A stretch of DNA of 64,000 bases from Endosaccharibacter trunci (GTDB lineage: Bacteria > Pseudomonadota > Alphaproteobacteria > Acetobacterales > Acetobacteraceae): the NCBI GenBank assembly GCA_024515975.1, contig JAMSKV010000006.1:62001-126000 (forward strand), in the 5' to 3' direction. Numbering within the stretch: position 1 is the stretch's first letter; each line of letters starts with the position of its first letter. This document shows, piece by piece, positions 46,578 through 55,430 of this stretch. A model generated the notes under the pieces. The model was not told the DNA's origin, did not search any database, and saw only the letters and a program-made list of their open reading frames with translations. The position numbers and the translations under genes were made by a program.

Positions 46578-47624
46578 CGGCTCTTGTCGGATCCGGCAGG
46601 GTCTGGATCATGGCGGCGCGAGGCGCCCGAAGGTTCAGGAGCAAGGCGACCCTTCTGCGTTGATTCACGGCCTTTCTGTCGCCGTATGCCGGTCGATTGA
46701 CGGCCAAGCCGACGATCGGTTCCCGCGCGCAGTGGGTCTCTGGTGAGGATTGTCTTCAAAAGTTGCAGGTAAAATCTGGAAGACTGACGAAGAGTCCGCT
46801 TCGCATCCCCGACCAATGACTCCTCCCATCCTTCCCCTGGCTTCGCCCACCCCAGAGTCACAGCGATCAAATTGACAGGCTCCCGGCCATGATCGATGCG
46901 GCCGATCAATCCCGGCGAGGATCGCAACAGATACGCTGCGTGTTCGACCGGCTCTGGCCTCGATACCGGAGCAGGCTCTGCTCGATGATCCAGCAGGCAC
47001 GGCAGCATCAAATCGCGATGATATTGGAAAAGGTTATTGAACAGAAAAGTGCTTTTGCCGATCCGCTCACCGATTCGCACGGTGAAACATCACCGACAAG
47101 GCGTTCGGGCGGCAGTCCACGGAGATGCTGCGTGCGACGTACAAGGCAACCTGATAATGGCGCGTCTGCGGTCTCGTGGTCACCGTCGTCCTGAGCATCG
47201 CCACGTCCATGTTTCTGACTCGGCATATCGGCAGCGCGATCGCCGACGCTCCGCCTTGGTTGGCCATACGGAATATAAGCGTCGCCATTCCGGGCCGAGC
47301 ACGCGAGGAGCAGATCGATGAGATGGGCTGCCCCCGTGCAGGTGCTCGACACGCTCTGCGAGGCATGCGTTGTTTCCGGTGCGGGGCACGCATCCCGGCG
47401 TCCGAATGACTGTATAGATGCAATATGTTATTACAGACTTTGCGGTAGGACTTCTCATTCTGCTATTGCTGGATGCCGAGACGGTGGTTGCAAGGGTTCA
47501 AACCCGGCAAATCCGCCCGCGAGGTGGCAGATCCAAAATATCGAGAAACTATTCCAGCGCCGCGCGTTCTCACGGGGCTCGTCCGCATTCGCAATGAAAT
47601 AACAAGTCGCAGGGGGAAACCGGC
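46578..47624. other. Decayed or non-coding region
   Basis: About 1 kb of lower GC content with no intact gene. Some long frames exist on the minus strand (for example 46466-47080), but their composition, rich in Arg and without domain-like order, is not convincing. The only recognisable coding trace is the chemoreceptor fragment near 47110-47330. Confidence 0.5.
47110..47330 (+). pseudogene. Methyl-accepting chemotaxis protein remnant (TM2-HAMP)
   Basis: Plus-strand pieces read STEMLRATYKAT, stop codons, then LVVTVVLSIATSMFLTRHIG followed by ISVAIPGRAREEQIDEMG. This is the membrane helix and HAMP start of a chemoreceptor (usual form: ...VAIPGxGRxDEIGxMA). The signalling domain and most of the sensor domain are gone. 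It is a relic. Confidence 0.6.
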
Positions 47625-48743
47625 GTGAGTGCTTCGATCGCCTGGTTGCATGTCGGTGACCTTCACCTCGAGGCGGGGGACGGCTGGGAGAGCCTCCGTC
47701 GTCTCGAGACGATCGTCGCGGAGGCGAACCAGATCGGCTCCGGGATCGACTTCGTGTTTCTGCCCGGCGACAACGCCAACAATGCGCGGGCCGACGAGTA
47801 CGCGCGGATGCTGCGAGCGCTGGAACCGCTGACGCTGCCCTGGCGCACCATTCCCGGCGACCATGATTTCGAAGGCCGGTCGATCTCGAATTACGAGGCG
47901 GCGATCGCGGCGGAGAATCGTCCGAAGCAGGAGGTCTTCGCCGGGCATCGCTGCGTTTTCCTCGATATCGTGTCCGAGGGCGCAGGCGGTCCTGATTTTC
48001 GTTTGCCGATGGGAGAACGTCTGCGCCTGGCCGAGGAGCTGATGACGGCGAAGGCGACCGGGCAGACGGCGCTCGTGTTCATGCACGCCTATCCGTGCGA
48101 TCTGGCCGCCGACGGGGCGGAGATCGCGTCCGTGCTGGCGGAGGGCGACGTGCGCTTCGTCGATACCGGCCACACCCATTACAACGAGCTGCTGAACGAT
48201 GGTCGCGTGGTCTACGGCGCCACACGCTCCACGGGGCAGATCGAGGAAGCGAACGGACAGCCGGGATACACGCTGGTCTGCGTGCATGACGGTGTGCCGA
48301 GCTGGCGCTTCCGCCCTCTGGGCACGTCCTGGCCCGCGCTGCAGATCGTGTCACCGGCAGATCTGCGCATGGTCACGAGGCCGGCCGAGCCGAGCCAGGT
48401 GCCGCGTCCCGGATCGGTGACAGTGACGGTGCGCGGCTTCGGTCCCATGGAGCATGCGCCGCTGCTTTCGCTGGATGGCGGGAAAGGCGTCCCGATGCGG
48501 TGCGGGGAGGACGGGCTCTGGCGCGCTTCCGTGCCGATCGAGGCGCCCGGGCTGCATCGCCTGACCGCCCGCAGCGGTGGTGCCGAAGACAGCATCGACG
48601 TGCTGGTGCGCCCGCTCGAAAGATTGCCGAAGCGGCGATTGCCGGTGTCCCTGGGGGAGACGTGCCACGCCATCGGCGCCTGGCCGGAAGCCGGCCTTTT
48701 CGGTACGCGGCTCGGACCCAACAGCAACGGACGGGATTGGTGA
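47625..48743 (+). CDS. Calcineurin-like metallophosphoesterase
   Basis: 372 residues. The five metal-site blocks are visible: HVGDLHLE, FLPGDNANN, IPGDHDFE, VFMHAYP and VDTGHTHYNE. A C-terminal domain of ~140 residues is beta-rich and of unknown role. Related proteins (Icc/CpdA type) cleave cyclic nucleotides or other phosphodiesters; the substrate is unknown. It starts at a GTG with AGGGGG eight bases upstream. Its stop overlaps the start of the ArsB-type gene. Confidence 0.9.
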   Translation: MSASIAWLHVGDLHLEAGDGWESLRRLETIVAEANQIGSGIDFVFLPGDNANNARADEYARMLRALEPLTLPWRTIPGDHDFEGRSISNYEAAIAAENRPKQEVFAGHRCVFLDIVSEGAGGPDFRLPMGERLRLAEELMTAKATGQTALVFMHAYPCDLAADGAEIASVLAEGDVRFVDTGHTHYNELLNDGRVVYGATRSTGQIEEANGQPGYTLVCVHDGVPSWRFRPLGTSWPALQIVSPADLRMVTRPAEPSQVPRPGSVTVTVRGFGPMEHAPLLSLDGGKGVPMRCGEDGLWRASVPIEAPGLHRLTARSGGAEDSIDVLVRPLERLPKRRLPVSLGETCHAIGAWPEAGLFGTRLGPNSNGRDW

Positions 48744-49987
48744 CCACAGGAACAACCGCCATCTGGGCGATTTCCGGCCTGGCGACGGCCGGCGTGATCG
48801 GCCGTCCGATGCGCTGGCCGGAATGGATCTGGGCCGTGTCCGGCGCCGCGCTTCTGGTGCTGCTCGGGCTGGTCAGCCTCGGCAGCGCCGGCCATGCGGT
48901 TCTGAAGGGTTCGGATGTCTATCTGTTCCTGACCGGCATGATGCTGCTGAGCGAGACGGCGCGCGCCAACGGCGTGTTCGACTGGGTCGCGGCCACCGCC
49001 GTGAACGGTGCGCGCGGTTCGACCACGCGCCTGTTTCTTCTGGTCTACGGCGTCGGCGTCGTGGTGACGACGTTTCTGTCCAACGATGCCACCGCCGTGG
49101 TGCTGACCCCGGCCGTGTTCGCCGTGGCGCGCAAGGCCGAGGCCGAACCGCTGCCGCTCCTGCTCGCCTGCGCGCTGATCGCCAACGCCGCCTCCTTCGT
49201 TCTGCCGATCTCGAATCCTGCCAACCTCGTGCTGTACGGGGGCCACATGCCGCCGCTCGGCCAATGGCTGGCGTCGTTCGGCCTGCCCGCGATCGCCTCG
49301 ATCGGCACGACCTTGCTGTTCCTGTGGCTGATGGAGCGTCGCCGGCTGGGCGGAGACTGCACTCGAAGCATCGAGAGCCAGTCCCTAAGCCGGGGCGGCA
49401 TGCTGGCGCTGGGCGGGATCGTTCTGACCGCCGTGCTGCTGATCGTGATGTCGGCGCTGGACCTGCCGCTGGGTCTGCCGACCGCGCTGGCCGGCATCGC
49501 CACCGCGCTGGGCGTGTCGCTGTTCGCCCGGCAATCGCCGCTCAAGCTGGTGCGCGACGTGTCCTGGGGCGTGCTGCCCCTGGTGGCGGGGTTGTTCGTT
49601 CTGGTCCAGGCACTGGAACAGACCGGTGTGATCGGCCAGCTCGCCGCGCTCCTGAAGAGCATGACCGACCCGCGTGAGGCAGCAGGCGTCAGCGGAACCG
49701 TTCTCGCCTTCGGCTCCAACCTCGTGAACAACCTGCCGGCCGGTCTGGTGGCGTCCGAGGTGGTGAAACAGGCCCATCCGCCCGGCCTGGTGGTGGATGG
49801 TCTGCTGATCGGCGTCGATCTCGGTCCGAACCTGTCCGTCACCGGGTCGCTCGCGACCATCCTCTGGCTGCAGGCGATCCGGCGCGAGGGCGAGGATGTC
49901 GGCTTCTGGCGTTTCCTTCTGGTGGGCATCGTGGTGATGCCGACCGCCCTGGCCGCGGCGCTCGGCGTCCGGCTGCTTCTCGGTTGA
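48740..49987 (+). CDS. ArsB-type (ArsB/NhaD superfamily) membrane transporter
   Basis: 415 residues with 10-12 membrane helices. FLSNDATAVVLTPAVFAVARK and FVLPISNPANLVLYGGHMPP are the paired motifs of ArsB arsenite antiporters, and GSNLVNNLPAGLVAS matches the second repeat. It starts at a GTG overlapping the phosphoesterase stop (GTGA). No arsR, arsC or arsA genes are nearby, so the link to arsenic is by homology only. Confidence 0.87.
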   Translation: MTTGTTAIWAISGLATAGVIGRPMRWPEWIWAVSGAALLVLLGLVSLGSAGHAVLKGSDVYLFLTGMMLLSETARANGVFDWVAATAVNGARGSTTRLFLLVYGVGVVVTTFLSNDATAVVLTPAVFAVARKAEAEPLPLLLACALIANAASFVLPISNPANLVLYGGHMPPLGQWLASFGLPAIASIGTTLLFLWLMERRRLGGDCTRSIESQSLSRGGMLALGGIVLTAVLLIVMSALDLPLGLPTALAGIATALGVSLFARQSPLKLVRDVSWGVLPLVAGLFVLVQALEQTGVIGQLAALLKSMTDPREAAGVSGTVLAFGSNLVNNLPAGLVASEVVKQAHPPGLVVDGLLIGVDLGPNLSVTGSLATILWLQAIRREGEDVGFWRFLLVGIVVMPTALAAALGVRLLLG

Positions 49988-50000
49988 TAGGACGGCCTCC

Positions 50001-50447
50001 ATGAACGCAGCCTGGGCGTTTCCCTTCATTTTCATCGCCGGGATGTTGCAGGCGGTGGGCGCGGTGATGAACGGCGTGCTGAACAAGTCGCTGGTGAATC
50101 CGTATCTGGCCACTGCGATCTCGTTTCTGCTGGTGCTGTTCGTGGCGATCGCCCTGTTCGCCTGCATGCCGCGACCGCTGCCGACCGTGGCCGACGCGGC
50201 GAACATGCCGTGGTGGGCGCCGCTGGGCGGCATCGTCGGCGCGGTGGCCGTGTTCGCCGGCCTGATCCTGATCCAGAAGCTGGGCGCCGGGCCGGTGAAC
50301 GGCGTCACCATCACCGCCAACTTGCTGTGTTCGCTGGTGATCGACCATTTCGGCCTGTTCCACATGACCCAGCATTCGTTCAACGGCTGGCGCGCGCTGG
50401 GCGCCGTTCTCATGATTGCCGGCGTCACCCTGATCGCCCGCTTCTGA
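50001..50447 (+). CDS. DMT-family membrane protein (YdcZ/DUF606 type)
   Basis: 148 residues with five hydrophobic segments. The N-terminal AGMLQAVGAVMNGVLNKSL and the later GGIVGAVAVFAGLILIQKLGAG match the short YdcZ-type branch of the drug/metabolite transporter superfamily, which act as half-size units. The ligand is unknown. It lies 13 bp after the ArsB-type gene and 2 bp before the MFS gene, so these are likely one operon with the phosphoesterase. Confidence 0.85.
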   Translation: MNAAWAFPFIFIAGMLQAVGAVMNGVLNKSLVNPYLATAISFLLVLFVAIALFACMPRPLPTVADAANMPWWAPLGGIVGAVAVFAGLILIQKLGAGPVNGVTITANLLCSLVIDHFGLFHMTQHSFNGWRALGAVLMIAGVTLIARF

Positions 50448-50449
50448 TC

Positions 50450-51715
50450 ATGGCGACCGGCCGGCGCTATCACCCCGCCTCCCTGGATGCGCTGAACTTC
50501 ACCCTGGCCGACGTGCGCGGCGCGCTGGGGCCGTTCCTGATCGTCTATCTCACCAGCTTCCATGGCTGGACCCAGCGCGAGGTCGGCGTGATGGGGGCGA
50601 TCACCGGCATCGCCGGAGTGATCCTGCAAACGCCGGCCGGTGCCCTGATCGACCGCACCACCGCGCGCCGCGGCGTGATCGTCGGCGCCGTATCGGTCCT
50701 GATCGCGGGATCTCTGGTGATGTGGTGGACCGCGTCCTTCTGGCCCGTGGTGATCAGCAACGGTCTGGTCAGCGTGGTGAGCGACGTGTTCGCCCCCGCC
50801 GTCACCGCCCTCACCCTGGGCCTCACCGCGCGGCGCGTCCTGGCCCGGCGTATCGGACGCAACAACGCCTTCGACCATGCCGGCAACATCGTCATCGCGC
50901 TGACCGTCGGCGCGGTCGGCACGATGATCTCCGAGCGTGCCGTCTTTCTCCTGGTACCGATCGTTGGGCTGCTGGCGATCCTCGCCACGCTGTCGATCCC
51001 GGCCGAGGCGGTCGACCAGCGCCGCGCGCGCGGCATGGATCGCGACGAGGGGCAAGGAGGGGGCGAGTCCGGCGACGGCGATGCCGCGACCGGCATTCTC
51101 AAGCTGCTGCGCTGCCGGCCGCTGCTGGTGTTGTGCGCCAGTGCGTTCATGTTCCATCTGGCCAACGCGGCGATGCTGCCTCTGGTCGGGCAGGAGCTGG
51201 CGGAAACGCACAAGAAGCTGGCCGACGGCATGATGTCGATCTGCATCATCGCCGCCCAGGGCGTGATGCTGCCCTTGGCCATCCTGTGCGGACGCAAGGC
51301 GGATGACTGGGGCAGGCGGCGCATCTTCCTGGCCGGGTTCGCGATCCTGCCGATCCGCGGCGTGCTCTACACCTTCAGCCACGCCGCGCCATGGCTGATC
51401 GGCGTGCAGATCCTGGACGGGGTCGGCGCCGGGATCTACGGCGCGATCGTTCCGCTGATGATCGCCGACCTGACGCGCGGCACCGGCCGTTTCAACCTGG
51501 CCCAGGGGCTGGTCGCCACCACCATGGGCGTCGGCGCCTCGCTCAGCCCGCTTCTGGCCGGGCTGGTGCATGACGGGTTCCGGTCCTACGAGGCGGCCTG
51601 GTTCGCGCTGGCGATCGCCGCGGCGCTCGGCTTCTGCCTGTTCCTGACGATGATGCCCGAGACCATGCGCGCGGACGGCGAAAGCAAGCCGGACGGCGAG
51701 ACCGTGGCGGCCTGA
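50450..51715 (+). CDS. MFS transporter
   Basis: 421 residues with about 12 membrane helices in two halves joined by a charged loop (DQRRARGMDRDEGQGGGESG). The motif GALIDRTTARRGVIVG after TM2 and GRKADDWGRRRIFLAG in the second half are MFS signatures. The start ATG lies 2 bp after the previous stop. It resembles putative exporters; the substrate is unknown. Confidence 0.88.
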   Translation: MATGRRYHPASLDALNFTLADVRGALGPFLIVYLTSFHGWTQREVGVMGAITGIAGVILQTPAGALIDRTTARRGVIVGAVSVLIAGSLVMWWTASFWPVVISNGLVSVVSDVFAPAVTALTLGLTARRVLARRIGRNNAFDHAGNIVIALTVGAVGTMISERAVFLLVPIVGLLAILATLSIPAEAVDQRRARGMDRDEGQGGGESGDGDAATGILKLLRCRPLLVLCASAFMFHLANAAMLPLVGQELAETHKKLADGMMSICIIAAQGVMLPLAILCGRKADDWGRRRIFLAGFAILPIRGVLYTFSHAAPWLIGVQILDGVGAGIYGAIVPLMIADLTRGTGRFNLAQGLVATTMGVGASLSPLLAGLVHDGFRSYEAAWFALAIAAALGFCLFLTMMPETMRADGESKPDGETVAA

Positions 51716-51876
51716 CCGGAGGAGCGGCAGGCCGAATGGCCGTAACGCGGGCCGATCGTGTCTGAAACGTTCATTCCATCTTGCCGCAGCGGCGCGCTCG
51801 TGACTTCCTGACAATCAGCAAAGTCGAAGCGCCCGGTTCGCGCGCTATCGAACGTGTTCGGGACTGGAACGAATTC

Positions 51877-52761
51877 ATGGATCGCGTTGTGGCCGAAAGC
51901 GAGACGGAAACGGCGGCCGGGTCCGTCGGGGGTGATATTCCGCGCGATTTCCAGAGTCTGCGCACCCTGATCGCCGCTCGCCGGCCCAGGCTGCCGAAGC
52001 GCCTGGTGCAGGCGGCCGATTTCATCGTCGAGAACCCGCAGGCGATCGCGTTCGGACGCGTGGCCGAACTCGCCACCCAGGCCGGGGTGCAGCCCTCCAC
52101 CCTGGTGCGGTTCTCGCAGGCGCTGGGCTATTCCGGTTTCTCCGATCTCCAGGCCGTGTTCCGTGCCCACGCACGCCAGCGCTGGCCGGATTATCGCGAG
52201 CGCCTGGAGGAGCTGGACGATGCGGAGGACGCGCGGGACGGCGCGCATGCGCGCCTGAACGCCTTCATCCATGCAGGGCAGGTCTCGCTCGATCACCTCG
52301 GCCAGACCGTGGATCCCGCGGTCCTGGATGCGATGCTCGACCGCCTGGCCAACGCGCGTTCGGTGAGCATTGTCGGGATGCGCCGGGTTTATCCCGTGGC
52401 GCTCTATCTCTGCTACGGGCTGCGAAAGCTCGGCCTGCGCTGCGACATGATCGACAATGCCGGCGGTCTCGGCCACCGGCAGGTGGAGCTGCTCGGCGGC
52501 GGCGACGTGGTGCTGGCGATCAGCTTTACCCCCTATGCCGGTGAAACCCTGGAACTGTGCGAAACCGCCGTGCGCGGCGGTGCGGCGGTGCTGGCGCTGA
52601 CCGACAGCGCGTTCTCGCCCCTGGCGCAGTTGGCGTCGCTCTGGCTCGAGGTGGTGGAAACCGATCATGGCGGTTTCCGCTCGCTCACCGCCAGCATGAC
52701 GCTGGCGATCACCATCATGGTGGCTCTGGCGGAGCGGCGCCGGGTGCCGAACGCCGGCTGA
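51877..52761 (+). CDS. RpiR-family transcriptional regulator (HTH-SIS)
   Basis: 294 residues. The N-terminal RpiR HTH covers LPKRLVQAADFIVENPQAIAF and ELATQAGVQPSTLVRFSQALG; a SIS sugar-phosphate-binding domain follows (SIVGMRRVYPVALYL, VVLAISFTPYAGETLELCE). I start at the ATG 51877, giving the usual length; the frame is open to a TTG at 51781. It is followed by a Gfo/Idh/MocA dehydrogenase on the same strand, with repeated TTCC/GGAA dyads in the 99-bp gap, so it probably controls that gene. Confidence 0.9.
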   Translation: MDRVVAESETETAAGSVGGDIPRDFQSLRTLIAARRPRLPKRLVQAADFIVENPQAIAFGRVAELATQAGVQPSTLVRFSQALGYSGFSDLQAVFRAHARQRWPDYRERLEELDDAEDARDGAHARLNAFIHAGQVSLDHLGQTVDPAVLDAMLDRLANARSVSIVGMRRVYPVALYLCYGLRKLGLRCDMIDNAGGLGHRQVELLGGGDVVLAISFTPYAGETLELCETAVRGGAAVLALTDSAFSPLAQLASLWLEVVETDHGGFRSLTASMTLAITIMVALAERRRVPNAG

Positions 52762-52786
52762 CGGGTCGTCTCGTCCCACAGCTTAT

Positions 52787-52816
52787 GGAAAGAGGGTTCC
52801 ATCTTTCGGGATGGAA
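52787..52816. promoter_or_regulatory. Probable RpiR operator before the MocA-type gene
   Basis: ATGGAA-N6-TTCCAT (52785-52802) is a perfect inverted repeat and shares its TTCCAT arm with a second dyad, TTCCATC-N6-GATGGAA, ending at 52816. GGAA-N6-TTCC resembles, from memory, the site reported for the rhizobial RpiR-type inositol regulator IolR. It lies between the regulator and the dehydrogenase. Confidence 0.55.
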
Positions 52817-52860
52817 TGGAATGTTTTAGACTTCGCCCAAAATAAAACGGGGGTGAAGCG

Positions 52861-54018
52861 ATGGTTGAGCCGCAGATGCGTCAGCGCTCGGGGCCGGGCG
52901 TCGGACTGATCGGCAGCGGGTTCATGGGGCGGGCCCATGCCTTCGCCTTCGGGGCGGTGGCACAGGCCTTCGGGCTTGAGAGGCGGCCGGTGCTGGAGAT
53001 GCTGGCGGACGGCTCGGAGACGTCGGCGCAGCGCGCCGCCTCCGCGCTCGGGTTTCGCCGCGCCACGGCCGACTGGGAGGCGCTGGTGGCCGACCCGGCG
53101 GTCGATGTGGTGTCGATCACCACGCCGAACCGTCTGCACGCGCCGATGGCGCTCGCCGCGATCCGGCACGGCAAGCATGTCTGGTGCGAGAAACCCCTTT
53201 CGGCGACTCTGGACGGAGCGATCGCCATGACGCGCGCGGCCGAGGCTGCAGGCGTTTCGACCATGGTGGGCTTCAACTATCTGAAGAACCCGATGGTGGA
53301 AGTCGCGCGAGAGATCGTCCGCTCCGGCGAGATCGGCGAGATCACAGGCTATCGCGGCATCCATGCGGAGGATTTCATGGCCGATCCGGACGCGCCGTTC
53401 TCCTGGCGCTGCCGCCCGGAAGAGGCCGGCGGCGCGCTGGCCGATATTGGCAGCCATGCCATCGCCATGGCGCGCTTCCTGCTGGGCGAGGTGGACCGCG
53501 TGTTTGCCAGCCTGGATACGATCCATACCACCCGTCCGCTGCCCGAGGGCGGCTCCGCGCCCGTGCGCGTGGATGATCAGGCCGCGATGCTGCTGCGCTT
53601 CCGCGACAGGCCGTTCACCGCCATCGTATCCAACAGCTGGCTGGCCAGTGGGCGCGACATGCAGCTCGCCTTCGAAATCAGCGGCACCAAGGGTGCGCTC
53701 GTCTTCACGCAGGAGCGGTTCAACGAGCTTCGCTATTACCGTCTCGGCGCCGATGGCGCGCGCAAGGGCTTCACGACCATCAACGCCGGCCCTGTGCACG
53801 GCGAGTATGGCGCGTTCTGCCCCGCCGGCGGTCACCAGATCGGCTTCAACGATCTAAAGACCATCGAGGCGAAAAAGCTGCTCGACGCGATGGATGCGGG
53901 ACGGGATGCCGAGACCGGGTTCCGCGATGCGCTGTCCGTGTTGCGGGTGACGGAAGCGGCCCGCCTGGCTTCAGCGGAAGAGCGCTGGGTGCGGATGGAG
54001 GAGATTGCGGACGCTTGA
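52861..54018 (+). CDS. Gfo/Idh/MocA-family oxidoreductase
   Basis: 385 residues. The Rossmann motif is GLIGSGFMGRAHAFAF; the family motif GKHVWCEKPLS carries the catalytic EKP. The second domain starts GFNYLKNPMVEVA and has GGALADIGSHAIAMARFL with the conserved His. Such enzymes oxidise sugars or inositols with NAD(P). The RpiR neighbour with a SIS domain fits sugar or inositol catabolism. There are no other pathway genes nearby. It is followed by repeat copy 2. Confidence 0.9.
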   Translation: MVEPQMRQRSGPGVGLIGSGFMGRAHAFAFGAVAQAFGLERRPVLEMLADGSETSAQRAASALGFRRATADWEALVADPAVDVVSITTPNRLHAPMALAAIRHGKHVWCEKPLSATLDGAIAMTRAAEAAGVSTMVGFNYLKNPMVEVAREIVRSGEIGEITGYRGIHAEDFMADPDAPFSWRCRPEEAGGALADIGSHAIAMARFLLGEVDRVFASLDTIHTTRPLPEGGSAPVRVDDQAAMLLRFRDRPFTAIVSNSWLASGRDMQLAFEISGTKGALVFTQERFNELRYYRLGADGARKGFTTINAGPVHGEYGAFCPAGGHQIGFNDLKTIEAKKLLDAMDAGRDAETGFRDALSVLRVTEAARLASAEERWVRMEEIADA

Positions 54019-54020
54019 AG

Positions 54021-54144
54021 AAGGGTTTTTCTTTTTCTGAAGAAAAAGAAGCAAAAAGACTTCTATCCGTATGACTCCGAATGTGCGGCTCGGCGCGTAC
54101 CTAACGGACAGAAGTTCTTTGGTGCTTTCTTTCAAGAAAGAACA
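54021..54144 (+). repeat. Bipartite intergenic palindromic repeat, copy 2
   Basis: The left hairpin TTCTTTTTC-TGAA-GAAAAAGAA is followed by GCAAAAAGACTTCTATCCGT, a variable middle ending ACGGACAG, and AAGTTCTTTGG with a second hairpin TTCTTTC/GAAAGAA. It separates the convergent MocA and GT2 genes. CTATCCGT and ACGGACAG at the ends of the middle part are complementary, so the whole element can fold as a long nested hairpin. Confidence 0.8.
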
Positions 54145-54154
54145 CGTCTCCCGA

Positions 54155-54883
54155 CTATCGCTCCCGGGTCCCGCCCGGGATCCGCGTCCGGTTCTGCAGC
54201 CAGATCACGCCCATCATGTCGCGTATCCCGACAATGGCACGGTTCAGATTGGTGTATTTCGACGCGCCATGCAGCCGGGCGCGGTGGTGCACCGGCTTGC
54301 AGATCAATTCGCTGCCGTAGTGCTGGAACAGCGCGGGCAGGAAGCGGTGCACGCCTTCGAATTGCGGCAGGCGCAGGAAATCCTCCCGCCGGAACAGCTT
54401 CATCGGCGCGCCCGTATCCGGGCAGCCGTCGCGCAGCAGGCGGCGGCGCAGCCCGTTGGCGAAGCGCGTGGCGAAGCGGCGGGAGATATTGTCGTTGCGC
54501 TTCAGGCGAACGCCGACCACCAGAGGGCCCGGCGTGTGGTTGCCGGCCTCGAGCGCCAGCGCCAGCATCGGCGGGATCTCGCGTGGATCGTCCTGACCGT
54601 CGCCGTCGATGGTGGCGATCCAGGTCCCGCGCGCGGCCTCGATTCCGGTCCGCAAAGCGGCGGATTTGCCGCAACGCCGGTCGTGGCTCACCACGCGCAG
54701 GTTGGGCAGAACGTCGCGCGCCGCGAGGAGCGCCTCCACCGTACCGTCGGTGCTGCCGTCATCGACGAACACCACTTCCCAGCTCTGGAGGGCGGCAAGG
54801 GCAGTTGCCATTTCCTCACAGACCGGGCGGATGTTCTCCGCCTCGTTCAGGACCGCGGCAACGACGCTGAGGGTCGGGCTCAT
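54155..54883 (-). CDS. Glycosyltransferase family 2 (dolichol-phosphate-mannose-synthase-like)
   Basis: 242 residues. The GT-A motifs are FVDDGSTDGTVEAL and TIDGDGQDDPREIP (DxD). LHGASKYTNLNRA near the C-terminus is typical of GT2 enzymes that charge polyprenyl phosphate (DPM1/ArnC-like). No C-terminal membrane pair is visible. It follows the ATP synthase F0 genes by 22 bp on the same strand and may be transcribed with them. Confidence 0.9.
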   Translation of the reverse strand: MSPTLSVVAAVLNEAENIRPVCEEMATALAALQSWEVVFVDDGSTDGTVEALLAARDVLPNLRVVSHDRRCGKSAALRTGIEAARGTWIATIDGDGQDDPREIPPMLALALEAGNHTPGPLVVGVRLKRNDNISRRFATRFANGLRRRLLRDGCPDTGAPMKLFRREDFLRLPQFEGVHRFLPALFQHYGSELICKPVHHRARLHGASKYTNLNRAIVGIRDMMGVIWLQNRTRIPGGTRER

Positions 54884-54905
54884 CGCGTCCGGACCTCGCG
54901 TCGCC

Positions 54906-55418
54906 TCAGGCGGCGACGCGCTTGGCGAAGGACGCGGGCAGGTTGCCGATGGCGCGGTCGATCAGGCCGGCATCGGTCTGGGCACCGAGCGACTCCGCCA
55001 CGACGGCGCGAGCGGCTTCCGCGGCGATCTCGGCCGCAGCGGCCCGGACCTCGTTCACCGCCGCACGTTCGGAGGCGGCGATGCGGTCTTTCGCCATGCG
55101 CTCGCGACGCTGGGCGGTCTGCTCGGCTTCGCGGCGGGCCGCCTCGGCGATACGAACCGATTCAGCGCGGGCATTCTCGATCATCGCCCTGGCGTCGGCC
55201 AGGGCGGCTTCGCGCTCGGCACGCGCCTCTTCCAGCATCTGCTCGGCTTCCCGACGCAGGCGCGCGGCGCCTTCCAGTTCGGCACGAATATGGGCCGCGC
55301 GGCGATCCAGCATTGCCGCGAGCGGACGCCAGATGCGTCGGCCGAACAGCACGAAGAACAGCACGAAGGAGACGGTGTACCAGAACAGCGGCTCGTGCAG
55401 GAGGGTCTGGAAATCCAT
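54906..55418 (-). CDS. atpF: F0F1 ATP synthase subunit b
   Basis: 170 residues: one N-terminal membrane helix (PLFWYTVSFVLFFVLFGRRIW) followed by a long Ala/Glu/Arg-rich coiled coil. It forms half of the peripheral stalk linking F0 to F1. It is the last F0 gene, 12 bp after atpF'. The F1 genes (atpHAGDC) are not in the window, as is usual in Alphaproteobacteria. Confidence 0.95.
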   Translation of the reverse strand: MDFQTLLHEPLFWYTVSFVLFFVLFGRRIWRPLAAMLDRRAAHIRAELEGAARLRREAEQMLEEARAEREAALADARAMIENARAESVRIAEAARREAEQTAQRRERMAKDRIAASERAAVNEVRAAAAEIAAEAARAVVAESLGAQTDAGLIDRAIGNLPASFAKRVAA

Positions 55419-55430
55419 GTTCGCGTTCCC

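Noticed and set aside
46466-47080. A 204-codon minus-strand frame in the decayed region
   Set aside because: No recognisable domain, composition unlike neighbours, and it overlaps the Lrp/AsnC-type pseudogene. A real but unknown gene cannot be fully excluded.
49385-51814. An 809-codon minus-strand frame opposite the ArsB, DMT and MFS genes
   Set aside because: The plus-strand genes have clear membrane-protein features and tight operon spacing; the minus-strand product is Gln/His/Arg-rich noise.
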